From Candidatus Thalassarchaeaceae archaeon (lineage in GTDB: Archaea > Thermoplasmatota > Poseidoniia > Poseidoniales > Thalassarchaeaceae), in assembly GCA_013329905.1 (NCBI GenBank), contig DUJH01000042.1:1-14995 (forward strand): a stretch of 14,995 nucleotides of DNA, written 5' to 3'. The notes below the pieces were generated by a model, which was given only the letters and a program-made list of their open reading frames with translations, did no database searches and was not told where the DNA came from. Below are positions 1-7,532 of the stretch, piece after piece. Position 1 is the stretch's first letter; each line of letters starts with the position of its first letter. The position numbers and the translations under genes were made by a program.

Positions 1-21
1 TACAGAAGTAGAAGAATAGAA

Positions 22-312
22 TTACACTTTCTCTTGTTTTCTCTCTTCTTCAACAGCATCAGCAACCTTGCCAGCCGTACGAAGAAACTTCTTTTTCAAA
101 CCATCGAAGTTAAGATATATTATCCCACCAACTGTCGAGAAAACGCCTCCAATTATTGTAAAAATACCTCCAATGTAGAGTCCAACTCTAGGCTCGGTAT
201 TCTCAAAGGTTGCAAATCCAGTTTGTACCATGATAATCCCAGTAATGAGTACAAGTATTCCAGATATTATCAATAAGAATGAGATGATTTTTGTCTTCGT
301 TGTTTTTGTCAT
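22..312 (-). CDS. Small two-helix membrane protein, function unknown
   Basis: This encodes a 96-residue protein that I do not recognise. A short basic N-terminus is followed by two hydrophobic segments (about residues 9-31 and 43-67) joined by a short loop with a Glu-Pro-Arg turn. Residues 72-96 form a charged, lysine- and glutamate-rich tail that is probably helical and cytoplasmic. The glycine/isoleucine-rich second helix is typical of small integral membrane proteins but names no family. The ATG start is supported by a very strong Shine-Dalgarno-like run just upstream. The gene is visibly more AT-rich than everything to its right, with AAA, ATA and TTA-type codons common, which could mean a recent acquisition or relaxed codon use. 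It lies 45 bp downstream of the glutaryl-CoA dehydrogenase gene on the same strand. The strong ribosome binding site suggests it is translated independently. The coding call is good; the function is unknown. Confidence 0.7.
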   Translation of the reverse strand: MTKTTKTKIISFLLIISGILVLITGIIMVQTGFATFENTEPRVGLYIGGIFTIIGGVFSTVGGIIYLNFDGLKKKFLRTAGKVADAVEEERKQEKV

Positions 313-317
313 ATTAT

Positions 318-327
318 CCCCTCCCTC
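318..327 (-). promoter_or_regulatory. Strong ribosome binding site of the small membrane protein
   Basis: Read on the minus strand this is GAGGGAGGGG, ending five bases before the ATG at 312. It is the strongest Shine-Dalgarno match in the window. Most other genes here have weak or no such site, so it fixes the start and suggests high or independent translation initiation. Confidence 0.6.
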
Positions 328-357
328 TATGAATATGCGTAGAAATGACTCTAAGAA

Positions 358-1530
358 TCAGAGTTCACGAGTGAAGGCTTGGATGCCCGTGATGTGCCGC
401 CCGAGAATCAGGTTGTGAATATCGTGTGTGCCTTCGTAGGTCTTGACCGATTCGAGGTTCGCCATGTGTCGCATGATGCAATACTCATCGAGAATTCCAT
501 TCGCGCCGTGTATATCGCGAGCCTCGCGAGCGATCTCTAATGCGATGTCGACATTGTTCATCTTCGCCAGAGAGATATGTTCAGGAATCCAAGTTCCAGC
601 ATCCTTCTTCTGACCCAAATGGAAGGCGAGTAATTGCGCCTTGGTGATTTCGCGTAGCATCCAAGCGAGTTTGTTCTGAACCAATTGGTAACTAGCGATT
701 GGATGGGTGAATTGGATTCGACTCAGGGAGTAATCTCTAGCTGAATCGAAGCAGGCTTGAGCCGCGCCGACCGCACCCCAAGAGATTCCAAAGCGGGCGT
801 TATTGAGGCACGAAAACGGCCCACGAAGCCCCTTGACTCCTGGTAGGAGTCGATCCTTTGGAATCTTGCAATCTTGGAAGACGAGCTCGCTCGTCACACT
901 CGCCTTCAACGAGTGCTTCCCCTTCATCTCAGGGGCGCTGAATCCCTCGTCGTCCTTCTCGACGATGAATCCTCGAATCTCGCCGTCGAGTTTTGCCCAG
1001 ACGACCGCAACTTGTGCAATTGTCCCGTTTGTAATCCACATTTTTGCGCCGTTCAAGAGGTAATGGTCGCCCTTGTCCTCGGCCTTGGTGATCATATCAC
1101 CGGGGTTTGAGCCGTAATCAGGTTCGGTGAGTCCGAAGCAACCGACCCACTCGCCGCTTGCCATTTTCGGTAGGTAGTGCTGCTTCTGCTCCTCGCTTCC
1201 GAAGTCCCAAATTGGGTACATCGCCAAACTCCCCTGCACGCTTGCAAAGGACCTCAGGCCACTGTCACCACGTTCCAGTTCGCGGCAGATGACTCCGTAG
1301 GCTGTGTATGATAGTCCAGGACAGCCATAGCCTTCGAGTGGCGCTCCGAGAACTCCCATCTCGCCCAGCGTCACTCGCCACTCATCAGGGAATACACCGT
1401 CGCGGCAGGCTTGCTCGATCTTTGGGAGAACTTCCTCGTCGACGAAGTCGCGAACCATGTCGCGAATCATGCGCTCGTCTTCGGTCAGTAGCGAATCCAC
1501 ATCGTAGAAGTCAAGGGCTTCGTATGGCAT
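358..1530 (-). CDS. gcdH: Glutaryl-CoA dehydrogenase-like acyl-CoA dehydrogenase
   Basis: This 390-residue flavoenzyme belongs to the acyl-CoA dehydrogenase family. It probably oxidises and decarboxylates glutaryl-CoA to crotonyl-CoA in lysine/tryptophan or aromatic catabolism, passing electrons to an ETF. The assignment is specific because the residues that hold the substrate's distal carboxylate in human GCDH are present in matching spacing: Glu86, Arg93, Ser94 and Ser97 within the segment RELERGDSGLRS and just after. The FAD-binding stretch CFGLTEPDYGSN (131-142) and MWITNG (164-169) follow. The catalytic base is Glu366 in YEGTHDIH near the C-terminus, and the ending ITGIQAF is also typical of GCDH. 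The length equals the mature family length, so the gene is intact. The ATG start at 1530 puts the family's usual N-terminus in place. It lies downstream of the propeller-protein gene on the same strand, 134 bp away. Non-decarboxylating relatives exist, so the exact product is inferred. Confidence 0.88.
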   Translation of the reverse strand: MPYEALDFYDVDSLLTEDERMIRDMVRDFVDEEVLPKIEQACRDGVFPDEWRVTLGEMGVLGAPLEGYGCPGLSYTAYGVICRELERGDSGLRSFASVQGSLAMYPIWDFGSEEQKQHYLPKMASGEWVGCFGLTEPDYGSNPGDMITKAEDKGDHYLLNGAKMWITNGTIAQVAVVWAKLDGEIRGFIVEKDDEGFSAPEMKGKHSLKASVTSELVFQDCKIPKDRLLPGVKGLRGPFSCLNNARFGISWGAVGAAQACFDSARDYSLSRIQFTHPIASYQLVQNKLAWMLREITKAQLLAFHLGQKKDAGTWIPEHISLAKMNNVDIALEIAREARDIHGANGILDEYCIMRHMANLESVKTYEGTHDIHNLILGRHITGIQAFTREL

Positions 1531-1651
1531 GGGTTTCAGGCTCGTCGCGCAGCCAATCCCACATGAGGTTGCCGATATCTCGGTATCTGGCGGTTAAGAG
1601 CCTGTTAGCGCGCCGTAGGCGCGGTTCGACGTCGCGATTGCGACGAATCAC
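1511..1651 (-). CDS. Possible 46-residue small ORF overlapping the gcdH start
   Basis: Between the propeller gene and gcdH, a GTG-initiated frame of 46 codons runs through the 134-bp gap and overlaps the start of gcdH by 20 bases, out of frame. The product would be strongly arginine-rich at first (RRNRDVEPRLRRANR) and then amphipathic with several tryptophans (around NLMWDWLRDEP). Codon third positions are often C or G, like real genes nearby, and the overlap would suit translational coupling. Against it are the short length, the absence of a clear ribosome binding site and the lack of any recognisable family. The same frame also extends upstream as an overlap of the propeller gene, which may be chance. 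I keep it as a weak candidate only. Confidence 0.2.
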   Translation of the reverse strand: MIRRNRDVEPRLRRANRLLTARYRDIGNLMWDWLRDEPETHAIRSP

Positions 1652-1664
1652 CTTGCTGACCGGG

Positions 1665-2879
1665 TCACTTCCGATTGCGGTGTTGCCTGGCTTTACGCTT
1701 GGCGAGGTGGCGTTTCTCATCTTCACTACCAATCTTCTTGGTTGTCCAATCTTGCATTCTCTTAGAAGACGAGGCAACCAGACTCAGAACCACCAAGCCG
1801 GTTGCCACAGGGATTGCTACCGCGATCCAAATGTATAGCAATCCTGTTGAGCCCGCATCGGGGCCTGAAAATGGCGTTAGATATCCGCGCCGGCTGACAA
1901 TCCAGCCCGAATCTTCTCCCGTTGACCAAGTCGCAACGATTCGGTCGCTGGAGAGGTTCAGGTCGTTGATATCATCGTGCTCGAGCCAAGGATATGATGA
2001 GTTCAGACTGATGTCGTGTTCGATCAGGCCCGCTGGGGTAGTTGCGATGAGAGTCCGGTCTCCGTGTTGTGCTTCGATTCCGACGAAGTAAGATTCAACG
2101 TCGGGCAGCCGGCTGACGCTTGGAATGGATCGGCTGAGGTCCGAAGGATTCAGTTCGATGAGTGCTATCACTTGATTGTCGGCGATTGCGACACAGTATG
2201 CAGAGTCGCCGGTCGGACAATCGATTCCCGTCCAAGGATAGCCCGTACCTCCAACCCAAGTGAAAGTATGGTCGCGCTCGATGATTCCAATTCCTTCAAT
2301 CGCTGCCGCAACCACGCACATCATGATGGTCTCATGACAATCCATCGCCATAATTGGACTCGAACCTCCGCCGGCTAGAGAGTGGATTTCCGCCCCGCCG
2401 TCAGCGTCGGCCCTAAGCCTCAAGAGTTGACCCTCGGCGGTGCCAACATAGGCCCACGAACCACCTGTATTCCACGCTACTGAGGTCATGTCTGCGTACT
2501 CTAGGTGAACTGCCGCTGCCGCGCGTTCAAGCGATTGGTCCTGCTTAGCGTAGCGAAGCACCAGACCATCCGTACCGACGAGGAGGGCGGTCTGATCTCC
2601 TGGATGGAAATCAGCGTAGAGGAGTTCCTCGCTGCCCGGCCAGACCAGATCTATCTGCTGCGTCGGGTCTTGCGCATCGAGGGCTCTAACATATCCATCC
2701 GCTCCGAAAACCAGAGCGGTCTCACCATCTCCATCGATGACAGCTCCGTTGAGACCGAGGTCCTCGTCTGACAGAGAGATGCTCGCACCCAGTTCGACCG
2801 CTGACGCTGCGAATATGCTGGGTGCAGCCAGTAAGACGACGAGGAGCACAGCGATGAGACTCCTCGAACTTGCGCGCAT
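1665..2879 (-). CDS. Secreted membrane-anchored beta-propeller protein
   Basis: This 404-residue protein is predicted to sit outside the cell, anchored at its C-terminus. Residues 1-27 form a signal peptide: a basic start, a leucine/valine/alanine core and a likely cut near Ala-Ser-Ala. The middle consists of beta-propeller repeats whose core is a small hydrophobic strand, a glycine turn and a second strand. I see seven such units, at about 54-67, 98-111, 142-155, 186-200, 227-241, 276-290 and 313-329, a spacing of roughly 40-50 residues, so a seven-bladed propeller is plausible. Units four and five each hold a cysteine pair (181/188 and 221/229) that could form disulfides outside the cell. 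Residues 346-369 form a transmembrane helix followed by a 35-residue, very basic cytoplasmic tail. No catalytic motif is visible; a binding or scaffold role is likely but unproven. It is divergent from the hypothetical-TyrRS pair. Confidence 0.72.
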   Translation of the reverse strand: MRASSRSLIAVLLVVLLAAPSIFAASAVELGASISLSDEDLGLNGAVIDGDGETALVFGADGYVRALDAQDPTQQIDLVWPGSEELLYADFHPGDQTALLVGTDGLVLRYAKQDQSLERAAAAVHLEYADMTSVAWNTGGSWAYVGTAEGQLLRLRADADGGAEIHSLAGGGSSPIMAMDCHETIMMCVVAAAIEGIGIIERDHTFTWVGGTGYPWTGIDCPTGDSAYCVAIADNQVIALIELNPSDLSRSIPSVSRLPDVESYFVGIEAQHGDRTLIATTPAGLIEHDISLNSSYPWLEHDDINDLNLSSDRIVATWSTGEDSGWIVSRRGYLTPFSGPDAGSTGLLYIWIAVAIPVATGLVVLSLVASSSKRMQDWTTKKIGSEDEKRHLAKRKARQHRNRK

Positions 2880-2980
2880 GAGGGGCGCACTGTGGGACTC
2901 GGTTTAGGCGTGTGGGATAGCGAACGACCCAGCGGTCGCCCGCGGCAGGATTCAAGACGGGTTCCACCTCGCGATGCCTT

Positions 2981-3499
2981 ATGGAGAGATTCGAGGTCAA
3001 GCGCGGGCTTGTCAAGCAGATAACGGCAGATGGAGGGCTATCCGCGTTAGCGGGGAGACATTTCGAGGATGTTGAAGCCGATGGAGACAATGCATTCAAT
3101 GCCTCTCACGACATCATGACTTCGATAAATGGTCATTTTTCTGAGAAGGGCGCTCTCATCATCGATGTGACGAATGTTCCGCCTAATTTCGACGATCCTG
3201 ACGCAATGGTTCGAGCGCGCGACACACGCAAGCGTTGGACCACTTTCCTCGACGAAGCGACTGGATACAATTCCAAGAAGCGAGGCGATAAGGCGAAGGA
3301 ATGGGCAAAAAAGGCCTCTAAGGCCAAGTCAGCGATTTCTGCTGCGCGTCATTTCATGAATATGACAGATAATCTGGGCGATGATGTCATCGCTCAGGTT
3401 GAGTCTCTAATCGCTGAGATCGAGGCCGCGCTGGCAGACGAAGACAATACTCGCGCCGCCGGTCGCGGTGAGAAACTCAACAAACTGCTGAATGCCTGA
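2981..3499 (+). CDS. Conserved archaeal hypothetical protein upstream of TyrRS
   Basis: This 172-residue soluble protein has no signal peptide or membrane segment. The first 65 residues look like a small mixed alpha/beta domain ending in a strand (ALIIDVTNVPPNF). A conserved-looking central part, TRKRWTTFLDEATGYNSKKRG (about 82-102), leads into a lysine-rich helix. The C-terminal third is one or two helices ending in an acidic, then alanine-rich, segment. The pattern of a short domain followed by a 'TGY + basic helix' resembles an uncharacterised archaeal family (I think of DUF5611), but I cannot confirm this by eye. The ATG at 2981 has no Shine-Dalgarno, so a leaderless mRNA is likely. Its stop codon is directly followed by the GTG of TyrRS, so the two are almost certainly co-transcribed and probably translationally coupled. 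Function is unknown. Confidence 0.75.
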   Translation: MERFEVKRGLVKQITADGGLSALAGRHFEDVEADGDNAFNASHDIMTSINGHFSEKGALIIDVTNVPPNFDDPDAMVRARDTRKRWTTFLDEATGYNSKKRGDKAKEWAKKASKAKSAISAARHFMNMTDNLGDDVIAQVESLIAEIEAALADEDNTRAAGRGEKLNKLLNA

Positions 3500-4630
3500 G
3501 TGATCCGAATGAGCCCCGCCGACGTGCCCGATGGCCTCGATGCAGAGGTCCGCACGGCCGTCGAGAGGATGTTCGCAAATGTCACGGAAATCGTCGGCGT
3601 CGAGCACGTGGCAGGAATCCTCGCGGGAGGGGAAAGCCACGGCGGCGACGATGTAATTCGAGCTTACATCGGTCTCGAGCCGAGCGGCAAGGCGCATCTT
3701 GGATGGGTTATCCTTGCCGAAACAATCCGCAATATGCTCTCAGAGGGAGTGAATGTCCTGATATTGCTTGCAGATTGGCACGCTTGGGTCAATGACAAGT
3801 TCGGCCGGGACATGGAAAAGATCGGTATCGCCGGCGAATATATGTCCGAAGTCTTCCGAGTTCTCCTCGATTTCCCAGAAGAGGGCGATGGGCGCGGACA
3901 ACTTCGTTTCATCAGCGCTAGTGAAGTGATGGATTCTGGCCTTTACTGGGAACGAGTCTTGCGTTGCTCTAAGGGAATGAGCCTGAATCGCGCACGTCGC
4001 ACATTCAGCATTATGGGGCGTAGCGAGGATTCCTCAGACGACGATCTCGCCGCCTTCTTCTATCCGCCAATGCAGGCGGCGGACATTTTCGAATTGGATG
4101 TCGATATCGCCTTTGGCGGTATGGACCAACGCAAGGCGCACATGTACATGCGTGAGGTAGCCGACCGCAATGGCTGGACGAAGGCGACCTGCATTCACAC
4201 ACCGATGCTTTCGGGGCTGAAGGGGAAGGGTGGAGGTCGGATGGATTCATTCGATCACAAGATGTCGAAGTCCGATCCAAACAATGCGATTTTCGTCCAC
4301 GACACTCCCAAGAAAATCGAGAAAAAGTTCCGCAAGGCCTTCTTAGAGGTTGGAAACTCTGATTCCCCCGTCTACGAAATCGCCGAACATATTGTTCTGC
4401 CTTACAAGGGGGAATTGAGGGTCGAGCCGAAGCCGGAGTTCGGAGAACCGAGTACTTGGACTGATCTTGGCTCGTTTATCGCCGCTGTTGGCAGCGGCGA
4501 CGTCCACCCATTTGATGCAAAGATGGCCGTCGCAAGAGGTCTCGCAGAGGTCCTTTCTCCAGTTGTTGAGCATTTTGAGCAGAACAGTGCACTTCTTGAT
4601 GCAGTCAATCGGTTGACTGGCTCGCAGTAA
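3500..4630 (+). CDS. tyrS: Tyrosyl-tRNA synthetase, archaeal/eukaryotic type
   Basis: This class I aminoacyl-tRNA synthetase of 376 residues charges tRNA-Tyr. The Rossmann domain begins near residue 52 with YIGLEPSGKAHLGW. Tyr56 and the HIGH-type motif (66-69, HLGW) match the archaeal enzyme. Tyr188, Gln192 and Asp195 in YPPMQAAD are spaced as in the tyrosine-binding pocket of the Methanocaldococcus enzyme and distinguish it from TrpRS. The segment GGMDQRK follows (206-212), and the KMSKS loop is intact (254-258, in HKMSKSDPN). It is longer than the 306-residue Methanocaldococcus protein because of an N-terminal helix extension of about 45 residues and a longer region around 128-185. The GTG at 3500 directly abuts the upstream stop; an in-frame ATG at 3509 is an equally possible start. 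The gene is archaeal in type, consistent with DP1 at the right end of the window. Confidence 0.95.
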   Translation: MIRMSPADVPDGLDAEVRTAVERMFANVTEIVGVEHVAGILAGGESHGGDDVIRAYIGLEPSGKAHLGWVILAETIRNMLSEGVNVLILLADWHAWVNDKFGRDMEKIGIAGEYMSEVFRVLLDFPEEGDGRGQLRFISASEVMDSGLYWERVLRCSKGMSLNRARRTFSIMGRSEDSSDDDLAAFFYPPMQAADIFELDVDIAFGGMDQRKAHMYMREVADRNGWTKATCIHTPMLSGLKGKGGGRMDSFDHKMSKSDPNNAIFVHDTPKKIEKKFRKAFLEVGNSDSPVYEIAEHIVLPYKGELRVEPKPEFGEPSTWTDLGSFIAAVGSGDVHPFDAKMAVARGLAEVLSPVVEHFEQNSALLDAVNRLTGSQ

Positions 4631-4673
4631 TGCGATTACAGTTCGGTATCTAGTGCTGAAAAGCAGCCACAGG

Positions 4674-4680
4674 TATCATA
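4674..4680 (+). promoter_or_regulatory. Possible TATA box of HMG-CoA synthase
   Basis: TATCATA is the best AT-rich box in the 89-bp gap after tyrS. Transcription starting about 25 bases downstream would begin near 4703, just before the ribosome binding site at 4707. This is position-based inference only. Confidence 0.3.
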
Positions 4681-4706
4681 ACCCTCCCCTCACGGCGGCG
4701 GAACAC

Positions 4707-4711
4707 AGGAG
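4707..4711 (+). promoter_or_regulatory. Ribosome binding site of HMG-CoA synthase
   Basis: AGGAG lies eight bases before the ATG at 4720. It confirms that start and shows that this organism uses Shine-Dalgarno initiation at least for some genes. Confidence 0.55.
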
Positions 4712-4719
4712 ACTGTACC

Positions 4720-6273
4720 ATGGCAGGCGTCGGAATCGATGATATCGCGATTCACTTTCCGAAGCTCTACTTCGACATGAAGGATTTCGCAGAATTCCGC
4801 GGAGCGGATTTCGGCAAATTGAACAAGGGGCTCGGGCTAGCTGCAATGGCAATCCCTGATGCTCACGAAGATACAGCTACGATGGGCGCGAACGCATGTG
4901 CGCGCCTCATCAACCGTAACAATCTCGACCCAAACAAGATTGGTCGCATCTACTTGGGCACTGAATCTGCTCTCGATGGCGCAAAGCCAACAGCTACCTA
5001 CATCATGGATATGCTCGAGCAGCTCTACGGCGATACCCACGGCAAGGATTGCTTCCGCCATTGCGACGTCGTCGACCTGACCTTTGCCTGCATCGGTGCC
5101 GTCGATGCGATGCACAACACCCTCGATTGGGTCGCCCGTGGGGGAGAGGAACAAGACCGGATTGGAATCGTTGTCTTCGCTGACAATGCGAAGTATGACC
5201 TTGGTTCATCCGGCGAATACACTCAGGGAGCGGGCGGAGGCGCGGTACTAATCCGTCACAACCCGCGCCTCATTGAGATTCCAGATAATTGGGGCGTCTC
5301 GACAATGCCTGTTCACGACTTCTTCAAGCCTCGCCGTGAGGTTGAGTTGAAGACTGTCGTCGAGAATGTCCTCGACCTCGCCGAAGAAGCAGGTGAGCCG
5401 AAGAAGGAAGGACTTGTCGAGCGAATTCTTGCGATTCTCCCAAAGTCGTCAAAGAAGGACAATATCATGTTCGAATCTCACACATTGAAGATTCACAAGG
5501 ATACGCCGATCTTCGATGGACAATTCTCTAATCGCTGCTACTCGGAATCGGTGAAGACCGCCTTCATCAATTTCCGTCAGACGGCAATCAGCTCGGGTCG
5601 CTATGACCCAGAAAATGATGAGATTCTCACCGAACAGTGGGACCGCATCATCGTCCACTTGCCATACGCCTTCCAAGGCAAGCGCATGTTCCCCGATGTT
5701 TTCCGCCACGACAGGCGCCATCTACCAATGTGGGAGGAGATTGTCACCGAGATTGGCCTTGAGCCCTTCCCGGAGGACTACGAAGACACACCTGAGGGGC
5801 TTGAAGAATTCGAGAGGGCTAACGACAAGTATCGCCGGCTAATATCGAAGACGGAGGCTTTCCGAGAGTTTTCCGAGCGCCGAATCGAGAAAACTCAGCG
5901 CGCTTCGAGCCTGATTGGAAACCAGTACACAGGCTCGATATTCCTCGCTCTGATGTCTACGATGGAGAGCGACTATCTCGACGAGGTCGAGATGGAAGGC
6001 AAGCGCGTCGGACTTTGCGGCTATGGCTCTGGTGCTAAGGCCAAGGTGTTCGAGGGCATCGTTCAGCCAGGCTGGAAGGAAGTTTCGAGCCGCTTCTCAC
6101 TCTTCGAGCGTCTTTCCTCTCGCACGCCGCTGGACAAGGATGTCTACGAGCGGCTTCACCGTGGCTCGCAGAAGGAATCGGTTGTCGAGCCGTCTGATGA
6201 GTTCGCGTTGATCGCTGTTGGCGGCGAAGGTGCCCTTGAAGGGCAGCGAAAGTACGCATATTTCGCGCCTTAG
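4720..6273 (+). CDS. Hydroxymethylglutaryl-CoA synthase, long eukaryote/bacterium-like form
   Basis: This enzyme condenses acetyl-CoA with acetoacetyl-CoA to HMG-CoA, the entry to the mevalonate route for archaeal lipids. The thiolase-fold triad is present: Glu82 in LGTES, nucleophile Cys124 in LTFACIGA and His313 in VHLPYAFQGKRM. At 517 residues it is close to human HMGCS (about 520) and much longer than the usual archaeal enzyme (about 350). It also shares features of the eukaryotic/bacterial form: DFFKP (200-204), then FDGQFSNRCY (265-274), NQYTGSIF and SRTPLDKDVYERL near the C-terminus. Between DFFKP and the FDG segment is a charged insertion of roughly 55 residues (about 205-262) that the human enzyme lacks. 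The ATG has a good ribosome binding site. The gene converges with the downstream acyl-CoA dehydrogenase. A polyketide-type HMGS paralogue is possible in principle, but no polyketide genes are nearby. Confidence 0.9.
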   Translation: MAGVGIDDIAIHFPKLYFDMKDFAEFRGADFGKLNKGLGLAAMAIPDAHEDTATMGANACARLINRNNLDPNKIGRIYLGTESALDGAKPTATYIMDMLEQLYGDTHGKDCFRHCDVVDLTFACIGAVDAMHNTLDWVARGGEEQDRIGIVVFADNAKYDLGSSGEYTQGAGGGAVLIRHNPRLIEIPDNWGVSTMPVHDFFKPRREVELKTVVENVLDLAEEAGEPKKEGLVERILAILPKSSKKDNIMFESHTLKIHKDTPIFDGQFSNRCYSESVKTAFINFRQTAISSGRYDPENDEILTEQWDRIIVHLPYAFQGKRMFPDVFRHDRRHLPMWEEIVTEIGLEPFPEDYEDTPEGLEEFERANDKYRRLISKTEAFREFSERRIEKTQRASSLIGNQYTGSIFLALMSTMESDYLDEVEMEGKRVGLCGYGSGAKAKVFEGIVQPGWKEVSSRFSLFERLSSRTPLDKDVYERLHRGSQKESVVEPSDEFALIAVGGEGALEGQRKYAYFAP

Positions 6274-6316
6274 ATCTGAGAACTCGACCTCACAGTGCCA
6301 AAGGCGCGGGAGAAGT

Positions 6317-7489
6317 TCAGGGTGATATTGCCCTATTGATTACGATCCTCTGAACTTCTTGAGTTCCTTCGTAGATTTGAGTAATCTTAGCATCGCGGAA
6401 GAAGCGCTCGACTGGGAAATCTGTCGTGTAACCGTAACCACCGAGAATCTGCACCGCGCGCTCGGAAACCCACATTGCCGTATCTCCTGCGAATAACTTG
6501 GCCATACTGGCCTCCTTCGTGTGCCGTGCAGCGCCCTCTTCGTAGTGTCGCTGCTTGGCCCAGGCGGCCTTGTACACCAAGAGTCTGGCCGCCTCGGTCT
6601 GCGTTGCCATATCTGCTAGATAATTCCCAATACTTTGGTGATGAGCAATCGGTTTTCCGAAAGAGACACGCTCGTGTGCGTAATTCAGTGCTGATTCGTA
6701 AGCGCCCTGTGCGATACCAAGAGCCTGAGCTGCAATCCCGATTCGCGAGTTGTCCAGCGCGTTCATTGCGATAGGGAATCCCTTTCCAGACTCCTTCAAC
6801 ACATTCTCAGCCGGCACTTTGCAATCATCAAGAAGCAGCACACAGGTATCAGACGAGCGAATTCCGAGCTTGTCTTCCTTCTTTCCAACACTGAATCCTT
6901 CCATGCTGGAATCGACGATGAAAGCGGTTGTCCCACCGTGCTTCTTGACGCCATAATCTGGGTGATCAACATCCTTCGCAAACAGCACGTAGATATCCGC
7001 AGTCGTGCCGTTGGTCACCCACATCTTTTCTCCGTTGAGAATCCAGTGCGAACCATCCTCGCTCAACTTAGCGCGGCAGCCAAGAGCTGCCGCGTCGGTG
7101 CCGGCGCCGGCCTCAGACAATGAGTAGGCGCCGATCTCGCCCGCTGCCAAGCGGGTCAAGTAGCGCTGCTTCTGGTCATCACTCCCGTGCAGTGCGATAG
7201 TTTTGGAGCAGAGTCCGACGTGTACGCAGAACATGACGGAGAACGAGGGGTCAACGCGTGCCAATTCTTCGACGATTATCGCTTCAGAGATGTCATCAAC
7301 CGGATTTCCGCCGAATTCTTCAGGAATCGTAACGCCTTGCAGTCCATACTCACAAAACGCCTTCCACTCATCTATCGGAGGCTTCTGAGCACGGTCACGT
7401 TCGAGGCACGTCGGAGCCAAAACTTCCTCGGCGAAGTCCCTCACCATCTCACGGATCATCCCTTGTTCCTCGGTTTCCTCGAAGTTCAT
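6317..7489 (-). CDS. Acyl-CoA dehydrogenase, short/branched-chain type
   Basis: This flavoprotein introduces the alpha-beta double bond in a short- or branched-chain acyl-CoA and hands electrons to ETF. From the ATG at 7489 the product is 390 residues and begins MNFEETEEQ, the usual family N-terminus. A longer GTG-started version to 7558 is less likely because it would swallow a TATA-like box and a Shine-Dalgarno. Visible motifs are YSLSEAGAGTDA (122-133, flavin/substrate contact), MWVTNG (156-161), RSSDT (211-215), QILGGYGY (347-354) and the catalytic Glu374 in IYEGTQEVQR. The base at this place fits short/medium/branched-chain enzymes rather than isovaleryl or long-chain types, which have it elsewhere. 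It lacks the Arg/Ser set that marks gcdH at 358-1530, so the two differ in substrate. It converges with HMG-CoA synthase and is divergent from the H-protein-like gene. The true substrate cannot be told from sequence. Confidence 0.88.
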   Translation of the reverse strand: MNFEETEEQGMIREMVRDFAEEVLAPTCLERDRAQKPPIDEWKAFCEYGLQGVTIPEEFGGNPVDDISEAIIVEELARVDPSFSVMFCVHVGLCSKTIALHGSDDQKQRYLTRLAAGEIGAYSLSEAGAGTDAAALGCRAKLSEDGSHWILNGEKMWVTNGTTADIYVLFAKDVDHPDYGVKKHGGTTAFIVDSSMEGFSVGKKEDKLGIRSSDTCVLLLDDCKVPAENVLKESGKGFPIAMNALDNSRIGIAAQALGIAQGAYESALNYAHERVSFGKPIAHHQSIGNYLADMATQTEAARLLVYKAAWAKQRHYEEGAARHTKEASMAKLFAGDTAMWVSERAVQILGGYGYTTDFPVERFFRDAKITQIYEGTQEVQRIVINRAISP

Positions 7490-7494
7490 CTCGA

Positions 7495-7532
7495 TTCCTC
7501 GTTCCACCGAGTGCGGCCCCGTTGTTAATACA
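7495..7532 (-). promoter_or_regulatory. Promoter and ribosome binding site of the acyl-CoA dehydrogenase
   Basis: On the minus strand TGTATTAA (7532-7525) is a TATA-like box. About 26 bases on, transcription would begin near 7503. GAGGAA (7500-7495) then lies five bases before the ATG at 7489. The arrangement supports the shorter start for the dehydrogenase. It is inferred by eye. Confidence 0.4.

Noticed and set aside
1308..1838. 176-codon plus-strand frame over the start of gcdH
   Set aside because: It lies antisense to gcdH, the product is arginine/serine-rich without any domain, and it crosses two real genes. It is a shadow of GC-rich coding DNA.
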